Assembly (NCBI RefSeq): GCF_900101265.1 | Contig: NZ_FMZS01000007.1 | Coordinates: 248,001 to 312,000 of the forward strand | Source of the DNA: Massilia sp. PDC64 | GTDB lineage: Bacteria; Pseudomonadota; Gammaproteobacteria; Burkholderiales; Burkholderiaceae_D | Length of the DNA stretch: 64,000 nt | Direction of reading: 5' to 3' | Shown here: one piece after another, positions 33,153 to 41,756 of the stretch | Position numbering within the stretch: position 1 is the first letter of the stretch | Layout of the letters: each line of letters opens with the position of its first letter | Notes under the pieces: generated by a model | The model's database searches: none | Told to the model about the DNA's origin: nothing | The model's input: the letters and a program-made list of their open reading frames with translations, nothing else | Translations under genes and position numbers: made by a program

Positions 33153-34169
33153 ATGCGGGCTTACCAGATCTTACCCGGCGATGGCATCGACGGGCTGCAG
33201 TGCGTGGATTTTCCTCACCGTGAACTGGGCAATGGCGAAGTGCGCATCCGCGTGCACGCCGTCTCGCTGAACTACCGCGACCTGATGGTCGCCGCCGGCA
33301 ATTACCTCGTCACGGTCGACGACCCCATCGTCCCCTGCTCGGACGGCGCCGGCGAAGTCGTCGCCACCGGCCCCGGCGTCACGCGCGTGCAGCCCGGCGA
33401 CCGCGTCACCGCGTCGTTCTTCCCGTACTGGCACGACGGTCCGACCAGCCCCGATAAAGTCCGCCACGCGCTCGGCGGCGACGTCGACGGCATGCTGGCG
33501 GAAGAAGTCGTGCTGGACGAGGACGCGCTCGTGAAAATCCCGGACGGGATGAGCTTCGTCGACGCGGCGACGCTACCCTGTGCGGGCGTAACGGCGTGGA
33601 ATGCCATCTTCGAATCCAGCAATAACGTCCGCCCGGGCGACACCGTGCTGCTGCTGGGGACGGGCGGCGTCAGCATCCTCGGCCTGCAGCTGGCCCGCGC
33701 GGCCGGGCTGAACGCGGTCATCACGTCGTCCAGCGACACCAAACTGCAGCGGGCGCAGGAGCTTGGCGCGCGCCACGTCATCAACTACCGCACGACGCCG
33801 GAATGGCAGGAGGAAGTGCTGCGCGCAACCGGCGGCACCGGAGCGCAGGTGGTGCTGGAAGTGGGCGGCCAGGGGACCGTCAACCGTTCGATCGCATCCG
33901 CCGCGATGGGCGGCAGCATCGCCATCATCGGCGGCGTCAGCGGCTTCGGCGGCGACGTCAACCCGGCCACGCTGCTGGCGACCGCCAAGCGGCTCGTGGG
34001 CGTCTACGTCGGCAGCCGCGCGATGCTGGAAAAGGTCGTGCGCTTCGCCGATGCGACCGGACTGCAGCCCGTCGTCGACCGCGTGTTCACGTTCGACCAG
34101 GCGCGCGAGGCGTACCGGCACATGGAATCCGGCTCTCACTTCGGCAAGGTCGTGATCGCGGTGACGTGA
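33153..34169 (+). CDS. NAD(P)-dependent MDR-family alcohol dehydrogenase / quinone reductase-like
   Basis: 338 residues. GroES-like catalytic domain (VHAVSLNYRDLMVAAG; VPCSDGAGEVVATGPGV) without the structural four-Cys zinc site. Rossmann domain GTGGVSILGLQLARAAG. The catalytic zinc ligands of true ADH are not obvious, so a zinc-independent reductase is likely. The ATG follows TGGAGGACAGCG. Monocistronic; converges on the cyclotransferase gene 3 bp away. Confidence 0.82.
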   Translation: MRAYQILPGDGIDGLQCVDFPHRELGNGEVRIRVHAVSLNYRDLMVAAGNYLVTVDDPIVPCSDGAGEVVATGPGVTRVQPGDRVTASFFPYWHDGPTSPDKVRHALGGDVDGMLAEEVVLDEDALVKIPDGMSFVDAATLPCAGVTAWNAIFESSNNVRPGDTVLLLGTGGVSILGLQLARAAGLNAVITSSSDTKLQRAQELGARHVINYRTTPEWQEEVLRATGGTGAQVVLEVGGQGTVNRSIASAAMGGSIAIIGGVSGFGGDVNPATLLATAKRLVGVYVGSRAMLEKVVRFADATGLQPVVDRVFTFDQAREAYRHMESGSHFGKVVIAVT

Positions 34170-34172
34170 CAA

Positions 34173-34943
34173 TCAGGGCCGCTTGATCGGCACCAGCTCG
34201 ATCTCGAACAGCTTGGGCCACAGCTTGCCCGTCACGTAAAGACGGTGCTGCTTCGGCTCGTAGGCGATGCCGTTCAGGACCGCGTCCGGATTCGTCGTCC
34301 CGCGCTGGTCCGGCGGCAGCAGGCCCGTGCAGTCGATCCAGCCGACGACGTTGCCGGTGTCCGGATCGATGCGGGCGATGACGTCGGTGCCCCACACGTT
34401 GGCGAAGATCTGGCCGTCGACGATTTCCAGTTCGTTGAGCTGCGTGATCGGCTTGCCCTCGGCCGTCACGCGGATGCGGCGCTGCTCGTCCAGCGTCTTC
34501 GGGTCGAGGATGCGGATCTCGTTCGTGCCGTCGCTCATGTAGACGTGCTTCGCGTCGCTGGCCAGGCCCCAGCCTTCGCCCTTGTAGTTGAAGCGGCCCT
34601 TCAGCGCGAACGTCTTCGCGTCGAACAGGAAGCCCACGTTCGACTGCCACGTGATGTTCACGATGGTGTCGCCGACGGCCGTGGAGCCTTCGCCGAAGTA
34701 CTCGTCCGCCAGGTCCTTCTTCTGCAGCACCTTGCCCGTTTTCAGGTCGACCTTGCGCAGCGACGACTGGCCCTTCTGGCCCGTGGATTCGTACAGCTGG
34801 CCGTCCCTGAAGAACAGCCCTTGCGTGAACGCCTTCGGGTCGTGCGGATAGGTGTTCTTGACGAAGAAACCGTACACGGGGATGGCCGCCTGTGCGGATG
34901 CGACGGATGCGGCGGCGAGCGCCAGGGAAGCGAGGATTTTCAT
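34173..34943 (-). CDS. Glutaminyl-peptide cyclotransferase (secreted, beta-propeller type)
   Basis: 256 residues from MKILASLALA (ATG at 34943, with GGAG upstream); the frame stays open for over 2 kb further upstream through other genes and that part is not real. Signal peptide 1-19. Family features are FTQGLFFRDGQLYESTGQKGQSS, LNELEIVDGQIFANVWGTDVI and VLNGIAYEPKQHRLYVTGK. Catalyses pyroglutamate formation on N-terminal Gln. Followed by convergence with the MDR gene. Confidence 0.88.
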   Translation of the reverse strand: MKILASLALAAASVASAQAAIPVYGFFVKNTYPHDPKAFTQGLFFRDGQLYESTGQKGQSSLRKVDLKTGKVLQKKDLADEYFGEGSTAVGDTIVNITWQSNVGFLFDAKTFALKGRFNYKGEGWGLASDAKHVYMSDGTNEIRILDPKTLDEQRRIRVTAEGKPITQLNELEIVDGQIFANVWGTDVIARIDPDTGNVVGWIDCTGLLPPDQRGTTNPDAVLNGIAYEPKQHRLYVTGKLWPKLFEIELVPIKRP

Positions 34944-35020
34944 GAGACTCCGCGAGAATCTGGGTATAACGCAGGATGGTAACGCAGAGCGGCCGTCCCG
35001 GTTGACCTGGCCGCGCGCTT

Positions 35021-36421
35021 TTACTCGGGAGGCCGGCGCGCCGCCATCGTGCGCGCGATGCCGGCCAGGCCGTCGTACAGGCGGCTCGGGGTCGCCAGCG
35101 TACCCGGCGCACCCAGCACCGCTTCCGCCGCCAGCATCCCCGATTTGACGGCGCCCTCCATCGTGCACGGCATGTGCGTGCGGGTCCAGTCGCCGGCCAG
35201 CACGAGGCCGGGCAGCGGACTGGCCGCCGCGGGGCGGCTGCGTTCGAAGCCGACGAGCGGGCACGGGATCGCCATCGGGATGCGGTGCACGTCCGCATGC
35301 ACGACGTTCGCATTGGCCGCCGCCGGCGCGAATTCCGCGATCTCGGCCTGCGTCGCGCGCACGATCTCGGCGTCCGTCATGCCGTGCGCGCGATGGCTGT
35401 AGATGATGTTGGCGGCGACGATGGTCGGCCGGCCGCGCCAGCCTTGCCGGATCTGGCACAGGTCGTAGAAATCGTAGTTCAGGCGCCCGGGCGACCACGG
35501 GTGCGACACGAAGCGCTCCATGCCCAGGTCGCGGTCGAACCATACATAGGTCGAGATATACGGGCTCGGTTCGAACGCGCCGAGGCCATCGAATGGCCGT
35601 GTCAGCAACGGCGCCAGTTCCTGCGGCGGCACGGCGCTGACGACGACGTCCGCGTGCAGCCGTTCCCCGCCGGCCAGCACGACACCCTCCGCACGCGCCT
35701 CGCCCAGGATGGCCGTGACGGCGGCGCCCGTGCGCACGCTGCCGCCCGCATCCTCGACGACCTTCGCCGCCTGCGCGGTGTAAAGATCGCCCAGGCCGAC
35801 CATGCCGAAACCGAAATGCAGGCCGCGGTAGCCGGACAGTTGCGCGTGGATGCGCAGCAGCGACGCGGCCGAGCAGCGCTCCAGCGGCACGTTCGTCACG
35901 ACCATCGCGGCGAAACGCCACCACCAATCGATCATCCGCTCGCTCACGCCCTGGTCGCGCAGGAAGTCCAGCATCGACATGCCGTCCAGCGCGTCGACCT
36001 CTTCCTCGCCGAACGTCATGCCGCGCAGGGCGACGCGGCGCATCGACAGGTAATCCGGCAATGCGAGGCCGGGTGCCGCCAGCAGCGACGGCATGAGGCT
36101 GAGTGGCGGCGGCAGCGGCCAGTGGCGCAGCCTGACGGGGCGCGGCCTGCTCGCGATGGTGAGCACCTTGCCCGGCTGCCAGCAGATCAGGCGACTGGTG
36201 CCCAGGCGCTGCAGGAACGCGAGCATGTTGTGGTATTCGGAATGAAAGATGTGCGGGCCGATGTCGACGGTGTCGCCCGTGACGGGCTCGATCCAGCTGG
36301 ATGCGCGCCCGCCCAGGCGCGCCGCGCGCTCCAGCACGGTCACGCGCAAGCCACGGTCGGCCAGCGCCACCGCGCACGACAGGCCCGCCAGGCCGCCGCC
36401 GATCACCACCGCTTCCTTCAT
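35021..36421 (-). CDS. FAD-dependent amine oxidase/phytoene-desaturase-type oxidoreductase
   Basis: 466 residues from MKEAVVIGGG (ATG at 36421, GGAGGGACGGAG upstream), rather than the longer frame from 36520. FAD-binding GGGLAGLSCAVALADRGLRVTVLER at 9-33 and GGRASSW; C-terminal FAD motif GLVLAGDWTRTHMP with TMEGAVKSGMLAAEAV. Family candidates include hydroxysqualene dehydroxylase (HpnE) and carotenoid desaturase-like enzymes. No hopanoid or carotenoid genes are adjacent, so the substrate is open. Confidence 0.78.
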   Translation of the reverse strand: MKEAVVIGGGLAGLSCAVALADRGLRVTVLERAARLGGRASSWIEPVTGDTVDIGPHIFHSEYHNMLAFLQRLGTSRLICWQPGKVLTIASRPRPVRLRHWPLPPPLSLMPSLLAAPGLALPDYLSMRRVALRGMTFGEEEVDALDGMSMLDFLRDQGVSERMIDWWWRFAAMVVTNVPLERCSAASLLRIHAQLSGYRGLHFGFGMVGLGDLYTAQAAKVVEDAGGSVRTGAAVTAILGEARAEGVVLAGGERLHADVVVSAVPPQELAPLLTRPFDGLGAFEPSPYISTYVWFDRDLGMERFVSHPWSPGRLNYDFYDLCQIRQGWRGRPTIVAANIIYSHRAHGMTDAEIVRATQAEIAEFAPAAANANVVHADVHRIPMAIPCPLVGFERSRPAAASPLPGLVLAGDWTRTHMPCTMEGAVKSGMLAAEAVLGAPGTLATPSRLYDGLAGIARTMAARRPPE

Positions 36422-36518
36422 CTCCGTCCCTCCACCGTCCGGTCCGCCATGGTGGGCGAACGCTGCCGGTGCATCGGTACGGACGCACACATAGCGCCGC
36501 CGGTGGTAAGCTGGCGCC

Positions 36519-36950
36519 ATGCAAAGAAAGACTCTGACCTATCTGCACCTGCCGCCCGACGCCGACCTGCCCGACCTGGGCGCGCGCCCGCCCTTCCTCG
36601 CCATCGTGCTGGCCGAGGACGAGGTCGCGGAAATGTGGCTGTGGGACGTCGCGCGCTGGCTCGTCGCGTCCGGCGCGCGCTATGTGCAGGCCTGGGGCAA
36701 GGAGGCCGAGGCCTGGATCGAGGCCGTCGACGATGCGGCGCTGGAAGCCGTCGACTACGAGGATGTCCCCGAGGACCGCCGCGTCCTGGCCACCGCGCAC
36801 GATGCCGAAGACGAGGACGTGGACGAGGTGTTCTGGTTCACGAAGCACCGCGCCGCACACCCTGCCCTGCCGCTCGACGCCGTGCTGATCGTGCACATTG
36901 CATCGAGGCCGCGCAAGGAAGCCCTCGAGACGGCCTACGCCGACGCCTGA
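36519..36950 (+). CDS. Acidic conserved hypothetical protein
   Basis: 143 residues, cytoplasmic. Segments RPPFLAIVLAEDEVAEMWLWDVARWLVASGARYVQAWG and DEVFWFTKHRAAHPALPLDAVLIVH are visible (here given in part). Acidic run in the middle (ATAHDAEDEDVDEVF). Unknown function. 97 bp from the divergent FAD gene; its 3' end overlaps nitronate monooxygenase by 16 bp, converging. Confidence 0.65.
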   Translation: MQRKTLTYLHLPPDADLPDLGARPPFLAIVLAEDEVAEMWLWDVARWLVASGARYVQAWGKEAEAWIEAVDDAALEAVDYEDVPEDRRVLATAHDAEDEDVDEVFWFTKHRAAHPALPLDAVLIVHIASRPRKEALETAYADA

Positions 36951-37999
36951 GCCAGCTCCTCGCCGAGCAGGCGCACCAGTTCCCCTGCGGGCAGTGCGCG
37001 CGCGAGCGCGAATCCCTGGCCGGCCCAGTTGACCGTGAAGTCGTTGTTGCCGGCCTTCGTGGCCGCCGCGTTCAGCGCCTTCACGGCATCGTAGGCGATC
37101 GGATAATCCGGCAGCGGCGGGTGGCCGGGCGCGCCGATCTCGCTGAACAACCGGTTCACGAGGCCGCGCGCGGGCCGGCCCGAAACGACGTCCGTCACGG
37201 CCGTGATGACGCCCTCCCCCTCCTGCATCAGCGCGCGGTGGTGCGGCGTGGCCGACGACTCCGGGCACAGGATGAACGCGGTGCCCATCTGGACGGCACT
37301 GGCGCCCAGGCGCAGCGCGGCGGCGATGCCGTTCCCGTCCATGATGCCGCCGGCCGCGATCACGGGAATGCGGACGGCGTGCGCCACCAGTTGCGTGAGC
37401 GCGAACGTGCCGATGGCGGGGTCGCCCCGCTCCGGGTCGAACAGCCCGCGGTGGCCGCCCGCCTCGTAGCCCTGGGCGACAACGGCGTCGATGCCGGCCG
37501 CCTCCACCTGGCGCGCCTCGTCCACCGACGTCGCGCTGGCCAGCAGCACGATGCCCGCATCCTTCAGCGCCTGGATGCGGCGCGCATCGGGCAGGCCGAA
37601 GTGGAAACTGACGACGGCGGGACGCGTCTCCAGCAGCACGTCCAGCATCGGATCGTCGTCGACGAAGCTTTTGTAGATTTCACGCAGGGCCGTCGGCGGC
37701 TGCGCGCCGTTGGCGGCGAAGTGCGGCGACAGGTAATCGAGCCACACGGCTTCGCGCACGGCGTCGGCCTGCGCGGGGCGGTGGCAGAACACGTTGACGT
37801 TGAACGGCCGGTCCGTCAGGCGACGCACGTCGGCGATGGCGGCGCGGCCCTGTTCGGCGTTACCGGCGCCGACGGAGATCGAGCCCAGCGCGCCCGCCTG
37901 GGACACCGCGGCCGCGAGCGCCGCCGTCGAGACGCCGGCCATCGGGGCCTGGATGATGGGAAGATCGATGCGCAGCAGGGACAGCAGGTCTGGCTTCAT
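36935..37999 (-). CDS. Nitronate monooxygenase (2-nitropropane dioxygenase family)
   Basis: FMN-dependent oxidative denitrification of alkyl nitronates, for example propionate-3-nitronate detoxification. 354 residues from the ATG at 37999, with GGAG upstream; an ATG at 38014 is possible. TIM-barrel start LPIIQAPMAGVSTAALAAAVSQAG, catalytic-His-region AQGYEAGGHRG, FMN-phosphate VIAAGGIMDGNGI, and ALRLGASAVQMGTAFI are visible. Substrate inferred from family. Confidence 0.88.
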   Translation of the reverse strand: MKPDLLSLLRIDLPIIQAPMAGVSTAALAAAVSQAGALGSISVGAGNAEQGRAAIADVRRLTDRPFNVNVFCHRPAQADAVREAVWLDYLSPHFAANGAQPPTALREIYKSFVDDDPMLDVLLETRPAVVSFHFGLPDARRIQALKDAGIVLLASATSVDEARQVEAAGIDAVVAQGYEAGGHRGLFDPERGDPAIGTFALTQLVAHAVRIPVIAAGGIMDGNGIAAALRLGASAVQMGTAFILCPESSATPHHRALMQEGEGVITAVTDVVSGRPARGLVNRLFSEIGAPGHPPLPDYPIAYDAVKALNAAATKAGNNDFTVNWAGQGFALARALPAGELVRLLGEELAQASA

Positions 38000-38182
38000 G
38001 ATGGTCTCCAACACGGGTCGCGATCCGACGAGTATAGCGCCGTCCGCGCACGAAACGATATAAACCGTTTTTTCCCCTGCACTCTTGCCGGGTACCGCGG
38101 CCCGTCGCAGTTCGCATTTTTGCGTTAGGATTCACATGGCCTGTGGGCTTAAGAATTATCGATTGGCAACAAAAGGAAGGCA

Positions 38183-39172
38183 ATGGACAGTATCGACCTC
38201 GAAGTGCTGCACGCCAGCGACCAGTGGCTGCGCGCCGGCTGGCGCTGCGAGTACGTGACCGTCGTCAGGACGTGGGGATCGAGCCCGCGACCGGAAGGCG
38301 CCACGATGGCGATCCGCGCCGATGGCGTCGTCGTCGGCTCGGTCTCGGGCGGCTGCATCGAGGACGACCTGATCGCCGCCGTGCGCGAAAAGGGCATCGT
38401 ACGTACGGCGCCGGAAGTCATCACGTACGGCATCTCGGCCGACGAGGCGCACCGCTTCGGCCTGCCCTGCGGCGGCACGATCCAGCTCGTCGTGGAACCG
38501 CTCGGCACGCACAGCCGCATGGACGAACTGCTCGCGCTGGCGCAGCGCCGCGTGCTGACGCGGCGCACGCTGGACCTGACCACGGGCGCGGTCGAACTGG
38601 CGGAGGGCAAGGCCGACGAGCAGCTGCGCATGGACGGCCAGACGCTCGTCACGATCCACGGCCCGCGCCTGCGCATGCTGATCATCGGCGCCGGCCAGCT
38701 ATCGCAATTCCTCGCGCAGATCGCCGTCGGCCTGGAATACCAGGTGACCGTGTGCGACCCGCGAGAAGAATACCGCGCGAGCTGGAGCCTGCCGGGCGTG
38801 GAGGTCGTGCACGCGATGCCGGACGACCTCGTGCTGGAGATGAAGCTGGACAGCCGCAGCGCCGTCATCGCCCTTACCCACGACCCCAAGCTGGACGACC
38901 TCGCGCTGATGGAAGCGCTCAAGACGGACGCGTTCTATGTCGGCGCCATCGGCTCGCGCGCCAACAATGCGCGGCGGCGCGAGCGCCTGCGCGAATTCGA
39001 CCTCACCGAGGACCAGATCGCGAAGCTGCACGGCCCCATCGGCCTGTACATCGGCAGCAAGACGCCGTACGAGATCGCCGTCTCCATCCTCGCCGAACTG
39101 ACCGCGGTGAAGAACGGCGTCGCGCTGCCGGTGCAGATGTCGGTCGAACACGGCAAGGCGCTCGCCGCCTAG
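38183..39172 (+). CDS. XdhC family molybdenum-cofactor insertion chaperone
   Basis: 329 residues, AAGGAAGG before the ATG. XdhC N-domain (VRTWGSSPRPEGATM; GSVSGGCIEDDLI) and Rossmann C-domain (MLIIGAGQLSQFLAQIAVGL) with IGSRANNARRRERL and IGLYIGSKTPYEIA. XdhC inserts sulfurated MoCo into xanthine-dehydrogenase-family enzymes. No xdhA/xdhB is here. Convergent overlap of 4 bp with the LysE/ArgO gene. Confidence 0.86.
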   Translation: MDSIDLEVLHASDQWLRAGWRCEYVTVVRTWGSSPRPEGATMAIRADGVVVGSVSGGCIEDDLIAAVREKGIVRTAPEVITYGISADEAHRFGLPCGGTIQLVVEPLGTHSRMDELLALAQRRVLTRRTLDLTTGAVELAEGKADEQLRMDGQTLVTIHGPRLRMLIIGAGQLSQFLAQIAVGLEYQVTVCDPREEYRASWSLPGVEVVHAMPDDLVLEMKLDSRSAVIALTHDPKLDDLALMEALKTDAFYVGAIGSRANNARRRERLREFDLTEDQIAKLHGPIGLYIGSKTPYEIAVSILAELTAVKNGVALPVQMSVEHGKALAA

Positions 39173-39789
39173 CGTTCGAGCAGCAGCAGCGCCGCCAGCA
39201 CGAGCATCGTCATCCCCGTAAAACCTTCGATGGCGCGCCAGACGGCGGGCCGCGCCAGCACGAACGCGCAACGGCGCGCGCCGAGGCCCAGTGCGGAAAA
39301 CCACAGCAGCGACGCCGTCATCGCCCCGGCGGCGAACGACACGCGGTGATTCGCCGCGAGACTGCTGCCGACGGCGCCCAGCAGCACGACGGTGTCCAGG
39401 TACACGTGGGGATTCAGAAGCGACATCGCCAGCACGATGCCCAGCGCGCGCGCTGCGGAGACGCCCACCTGCCCGTCGCCCGTCGCATTCGGCGCCGCCG
39501 CACCGCGCCAGCAGCTTTTCAGGCAGCGTATGCCGTACCACAGCAGGAAGACGGCGCCGCCCCAGCGGGCTGCCAGCAGCAGCGTGGGAGAATGCTCGAT
39601 CAGCGCGCCGAAGCCGGACATGCCCAGCGCGATCAGGGTGACGTCGATCAGCACGCACGTGAGGACCGTCAGGACGACGTGGCGGCCGGCCACGCCCGTG
39701 CGGATCACGTGCGCGTTCTGGGCGCCGATCGGCATGATCAGGCTGGCGCCCATGCCGAGGCCTTGCAGGAAGATGGGTTGTGAAAACAT
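39169..39789 (-). CDS. argO: ArgO/LysE-type amino-acid exporter
   Basis: 206 residues; six membrane helices. LysE signature region LQGLGMGASLIMPIGAQNAHVI, and SLLNPHVYLDTVVLLGAVG with a conserved Asn-Pro-His. Arginine/lysine export is inferred from resemblance to ArgO/LysE and from the divergent ArgP-like regulator. The two starts are 98 bp apart, with a dyad between. Confidence 0.85.
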   Translation of the reverse strand: MFSQPIFLQGLGMGASLIMPIGAQNAHVIRTGVAGRHVVLTVLTCVLIDVTLIALGMSGFGALIEHSPTLLLAARWGGAVFLLWYGIRCLKSCWRGAAAPNATGDGQVGVSAARALGIVLAMSLLNPHVYLDTVVLLGAVGSSLAANHRVSFAAGAMTASLLWFSALGLGARRCAFVLARPAVWRAIEGFTGMTMLVLAALLLLER

Positions 39790-39849
39790 CGTGCTCTCCG
39801 TTGTTATTGCGGAGCAGCATGCCTTCCCGGCGCGGCCACATCAATTATA

Positions 39850-39873
39850 TTAATGACTTCTAAAGTTCATTAA
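39850..39873. promoter_or_regulatory. Candidate ArgP/LysG operator in the argO-argP intergenic region
   Basis: TTAATGA (39850-39856) and TCATTAA (39867-39873) are exact inverted 7-bp arms separated by 10 bp in AT-rich sequence. The dyad lies 14 bp before the LysR-type gene's ATG and 60 bp from the argO start. LysR regulators typically bind such dyads between divergent genes. Confidence 0.5.
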
Positions 39874-39887
39874 GCTGGGCTAATCCA

Positions 39888-40781
39888 ATGAAAATCGATC
39901 CGCGCCGCAGCGAGGCGTTCGTCGCCGCCGTCGACAGCGGCAGCCTGGAGCAGGCGGCCGCGCTGCTGAAGGTGACGCCATCCGCCATCTCGCAGCGCAT
40001 CGCCGCGCTGGAGCACGACCTGGGCACGCCGCTGCTCGTGCGCGCCCGCCCCTGCCGGCCGACGGCGCCCGGCATGCGCCTGCTGCAATTCCTCCGCCGG
40101 CGCGCGCTGCTGGAAGACGAATTCTTCGCCGAGCAGCAGGCCGATCCCGGCCCGGTGCGCGTGGCGCTGGCCGTCAACAACGACACGCTGGCGACCTGGC
40201 TGCTGCCCGTGCTGGCGCCCGTGCTGATCGAGGAAGGGCTGCTCGTCGAATTCGTCACGGGCGACCAGAGGCACACGTTCGCGCTGCTGGAACAGGGGCT
40301 CGCCCTCGCCTGCGTGTCCGGCGAAACGGAACCGATGCGCGGCTGCACCGTGAGCCCGCTCGGCGTGATGCGCTACCGGATGGTGGCGGCGCCCGCCTTC
40401 GCGTCGCGCTGGTTCCCCGGCGGGATCACGCGGGAGGCCGCGCGACGGGCGCCGGTGATGGTCTTCGACCGCAACGACCGCCTGCAGACCGCCTTCCTGC
40501 TGCAGCACTTCGGCCTGCCGGAAGGCGCGTACCCGTTTCATTACGTGCCGTCCAGCGATCCATACGTGCAGGCGATCCGCCTCGGTCTCGGCTACGGCCT
40601 GCTGCCGCTGGAACAGTGCGCGGACATGCTCGCGAGCGGCGTCCTCGTCGACCTGACACCGGATCTGTTCGTCGACGTGGCGCTGTACTGGCACGCCTGG
40701 CGTATTCAGCCGCCGCGGCTGGAGCGCATGGGCGCGGCGCTGGTGAAGGGCGCGCGCGCGGCGCTGCTCCCCTTGTCCTGA
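39888..40781 (+). CDS. argP: LysR-family regulator, ArgP/LysG type
   Basis: 297 residues. N-terminal winged HTH: EAFVAAVDSGSLEQAAALLKVTPSAISQRIAALEHDLG. Effector domain from about 92. The family members ArgP and LysG activate argO/lysE in response to arginine or lysine. Divergent from argO with a dyad in between. 3' end overlaps the convergent membrane-protein gene by 76 bp. Confidence 0.85.
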   Translation: MKIDPRRSEAFVAAVDSGSLEQAAALLKVTPSAISQRIAALEHDLGTPLLVRARPCRPTAPGMRLLQFLRRRALLEDEFFAEQQADPGPVRVALAVNNDTLATWLLPVLAPVLIEEGLLVEFVTGDQRHTFALLEQGLALACVSGETEPMRGCTVSPLGVMRYRMVAAPAFASRWFPGGITREAARRAPVMVFDRNDRLQTAFLLQHFGLPEGAYPFHYVPSSDPYVQAIRLGLGYGLLPLEQCADMLASGVLVDLTPDLFVDVALYWHAWRIQPPRLERMGAALVKGARAALLPLS

Positions 40782-41170
40782 GCGACGGGCAGCCACTGCG
40801 CCACACCCCAGCAGAATTCCGGCACGAGGAACAGCCACAGCAAAGGCGCGCCGCTGGCCGCGAGCGTCCACGCCATCCAGGTGGAAAACAGGAAGCGGCC
40901 GACGCCGTCGTAGCGGCCCAGCGTGACGCTGGCGGCGCGCAGGCGCAGCACGGACCACACGAGCACGATGCTGCCCATCAGGCAGGCGAACAGGACGTGG
41001 AACGGGCCGAAGTCCGGCAGGGCATTGCCGCCGAGGCTGCGGTTGAGGCTTGAAAGCTGCGCGTGCGCGAAGGCGAAGGTCCACGGCGTGGCGAACGGCG
41101 CCGTGAGCAGCAGGTCGTAGGCGGCACTGGCGCGCACGACGGTGAGAAAAACGGATCGGCTGAGTTGCAT
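40706..41170 (-). CDS. Hypothetical four-helix membrane protein, divergent from merR
   Basis: 154 residues from the ATG at 41170, preceded by GGGAGATTTCC; the frame extends to 41230 through the MerR box and that part is not coding. Predicted helices about 6-24, 46-68, 81-103 and 110-130. No family recognised. Shares a 24-bp MerR operator with the divergent regulator, so it is a likely regulated target. Confidence 0.65.
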   Translation of the reverse strand: MQLSRSVFLTVVRASAAYDLLLTAPFATPWTFAFAHAQLSSLNRSLGGNALPDFGPFHVLFACLMGSIVLVWSVLRLRAASVTLGRYDGVGRFLFSTWMAWTLAASGAPLLWLFLVPEFCWGVAQWLPVAQDKGSSAARAPFTSAAPMRSSRGG

Positions 41171-41204
41171 GGAAATCTCCCGGTATGAAGGTTCCGGGAT
41201 CATG

Positions 41205-41228
41205 GACCCTGGAGTACACTCCAAGGTC
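41205..41228. promoter_or_regulatory. MerR-family operator
   Basis: GACC-x-TGGAGT-xx-ACTCCA-x-GGTC, a 24-bp near-perfect dyad (arms mismatch only at two positions). This is the spacer-located dyad bound by MerR-family activators such as SoxR, CueR or ZntR. It lies 22 bp before the merR-type ATG at 41251 and 34 bp from the divergent membrane gene. Confidence 0.75.
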
Positions 41229-41250
41229 AAGCCCTTTATCGCACCACGCC

Positions 41251-41625
41251 ATGCAGATCGGAGAACTCGCCGCCGCCACCGGTCTCACCCGGGACACCCT
41301 GCGCTTTTACGAGAAACGCGGGCTGTTGCTGTCGCGCCGCCTCGCCAACGGCTATCGCGACTATCCGCCGGAAGCCGTGCAATGGCTGTGCTACCTGCGC
41401 GCCGCCCAGGCGCTCGGTTTTACGCTGGCCGAGATCGAGACCGGCATGCCGCTGCTGGACGATCCGGCCGCCGCCGCGCCGCTGCTGCGCGACGCGTTAC
41501 AGCGCAAGCTGGCGGACATCGATGCGCGCATCGCGGGCTTGTCCGCGCTGCGTGACGACCTGGCGCGCGAACTGGCGCAGCCGGGGTTCGGCTGCCCCGT
41601 GCTGGAGGAGCAGGCCGCCGCGTGA
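41251..41625 (+). CDS. MerR-family transcriptional regulator
   Basis: 124 residues. N-terminal winged HTH MQIGELAAATGLTRDTLRFYEKRGLLLSRR, wing with NGYRDYP, and a coiled dimerisation helix (LLRDALQRKLADIDARIAGLSALRDDLA). A short C-terminus with one Cys (FGCPVLEEQ) gives no clear metal or redox signature. Start chosen at 41251 because the HTH begins there; the frame is open upstream across the operator. Confidence 0.88.
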   Translation: MQIGELAAATGLTRDTLRFYEKRGLLLSRRLANGYRDYPPEAVQWLCYLRAAQALGFTLAEIETGMPLLDDPAAAAPLLRDALQRKLADIDARIAGLSALRDDLARELAQPGFGCPVLEEQAAA

Positions 41626-41756
41626 GGTGCCAATCCGCGCCATCGGTATGCCGCCGGTCGCGTAAAATTTTGTTACAAGGAAACTGTCAGCCGTCCGTAC
41701 GGCGCCCGCGTTAACAGCACAGGCGCCGACGGATGGCGCACACCCATGGAGAAATC

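Noticed and set aside
34944..37268. Continuous minus-strand frame extending the cyclotransferase gene to about 1031 codons
   Set aside because: High-GC shadow frame: it overlaps two real genes in other frames, is Arg/Ala-rich and lacks any domain. The cyclotransferase has its own signal peptide and start at 34943.
35174..38128. Plus-strand open frame of 984 codons
   Set aside because: Antisense to the FAD oxidoreductase and nitronate monooxygenase; arginine-rich composition, no RBS or motif.
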